From contig JANWJR010000137.1 in NCBI GenBank assembly GCA_025451835.1, positions 1-64,000 of the forward strand: a DNA stretch of 64,000 nt. The letters are read 5' to 3'. Of this stretch, positions 63,645 through 64,000 are shown in pieces. The translations under genes were made by a program, and so were the position numbers. Within the stretch, counting starts at the first letter, position 1. Each line of letters opens with the position of its first letter. The notes under the pieces are model-generated. The model was not told where the DNA came from, made no database searches, and saw only the letters and a program-made list of their open reading frames with translations. The DNA is from Candidatus Acidiferrales bacterium (lineage in GTDB: Bacteria; Acidobacteriota; Terriglobia; Acidiferrales; UBA7541).

Positions 63645-64000
63645 GTGGGCTGGTGGCACACGCTTTGGCATTCGGCCGAACGGCTGTCGGAAGTGACATA
63701 CCGCCTGCAAGTCATCGCGGTGATCTGTGCCGTGTGCGCGGGTGGGTTCACACTCGTCGCATTGATTGCCGGACGGCGGAGCAGGACTCTCGAAGCCGCC
63801 GCCACGGAGAACCAGCAACGAAAGTGGGAAGCAGAACGAAAGCGGCTCGAAACGGAGGCTGCCACCGCGGCCCTTTCTGCGGAGAGCGCGACAAAACTGG
63901 CAGTACATGCGAAAACCAACCTCACCGTAACTCAGCAGGAGCTGAATGAATTACGGCAGAACCAGGAACCGAGGGAGCTTAGCCGGCAGCAGCGGTCGCT
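63645..64000 (+). CDS. Membrane-anchored coiled-coil protein, N-terminal part
   Basis: The GTG at 63645 has AAGGAG eight bases upstream, and the frame stays open to the right edge. About 118 residues are visible. A short amphipathic start (MGWWHTLWHSAERLSEVTY) leads to one membrane helix (VIAVICAVCAGGFTLVALIA). A long charged coiled coil follows (NQQRKWEAERKRLETEAATA and on), ending with a Gln-rich stretch. The topology places the coiled coil in the cytoplasm or periplasm. Function is unknown; the rest lies outside the window. Confidence 0.65.
   Translation, partial: MGWWHTLWHSAERLSEVTYRLQVIAVICAVCAGGFTLVALIAGRRSRTLEAAATENQQRKWEAERKRLETEAATAALSAESATKLAVHAKTNLTVTQQELNELRQNQEPRELSRQQRS

Overview
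The window looks like about 64 kb of chromosome from a member of the Acidobacteriota, probably class Terriglobia. The class assignment is inference. The evidence is three genes of the acidobacterial 'VWFA-related' family (TIGR03436 type), large DUF3857/transglutaminase/TPR secreted proteins, a PTPS-related membrane protein, a Gly-rich TonB, moderately high GC, and housekeeping gene orders typical of that phylum. I saw no rRNA, tRNA, CRISPR array, intact insertion sequence or prophage.

Layout. 1-8 kb: the start of a secreted adenosine-deaminase-like protein that runs off the left edge, a polytopic PTPS-related membrane protein divergent from a GH63-type glucosidase, a VOC protein, a secreted hypothetical protein and TonB. 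8-13.5 kb: ileS-lspA-lgt-rluD, which links isoleucyl-tRNA charging, lipoprotein maturation and rRNA pseudouridylation. 13.5-17 kb: three VWA paralogs in alternating orientation, then a candidate independent small RNA with its own promoter and terminator. 17-24.6 kb: a UvrD-like helicase-nuclease, acetyl-CoA acetyltransferase, a zinc-ribbon protein, 3-hydroxyacyl-CoA dehydrogenase and recA. 24.7-27.4 kb: a stand-alone transpeptidase-type penicillin-binding protein and an M23 peptidase, both for the cell wall. 27.4-33.6 kb: a transglutaminase/TPR protein and a two-subunit 2-oxoacid:ferredoxin oxidoreductase. 33.6-37.1 kb: an accessory-looking stretch with a long gap, a GNAT protein, an AlbA_2 (Schlafen-like) gene broken by one amber codon, and lexA. 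37.3-40.7 kb: a hybrid PAS histidine kinase and a bactofilin. 40.9-45.3 kb: rplM-rpsI-rpsB-tsf-pyrH-frr, the translation and UMP kinase cluster. 45.4-55 kb: a second transglutaminase/TPR paralog, proS, a DinB-like protein, a CPBP protease, recX and pilT. 55-64 kb: a Sel1-repeat protein, aquaporin, ilvE, a thioesterase, an ion channel, OsmC, an epimerase, an ABC-2 exporter and the start of a membrane-anchored coiled-coil protein.

The most interesting unexplained signals are these. (1) A 15-bp element, NTTCGCCTTAYRYTM, lies upstream of recA, lexA and the UvrD-like helicase, overlapping or near plausible -10 boxes; it is a candidate LexA operator for this lineage. (2) A structured small RNA at about 17001-17151 is flanked by a near-consensus promoter and an intrinsic terminator. 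(3) One of the two DUF3857/transglutaminase/TPR paralogs has Gly in place of the catalytic Cys. (4) The AlbA_2 gene continues in frame for about 150 codons past a single UAG. (5) At least one VWA gene appears to be transcribed without a leader. No single multi-gene system unlike known ones is evident; the novelty is mainly in regulation and in single genes.
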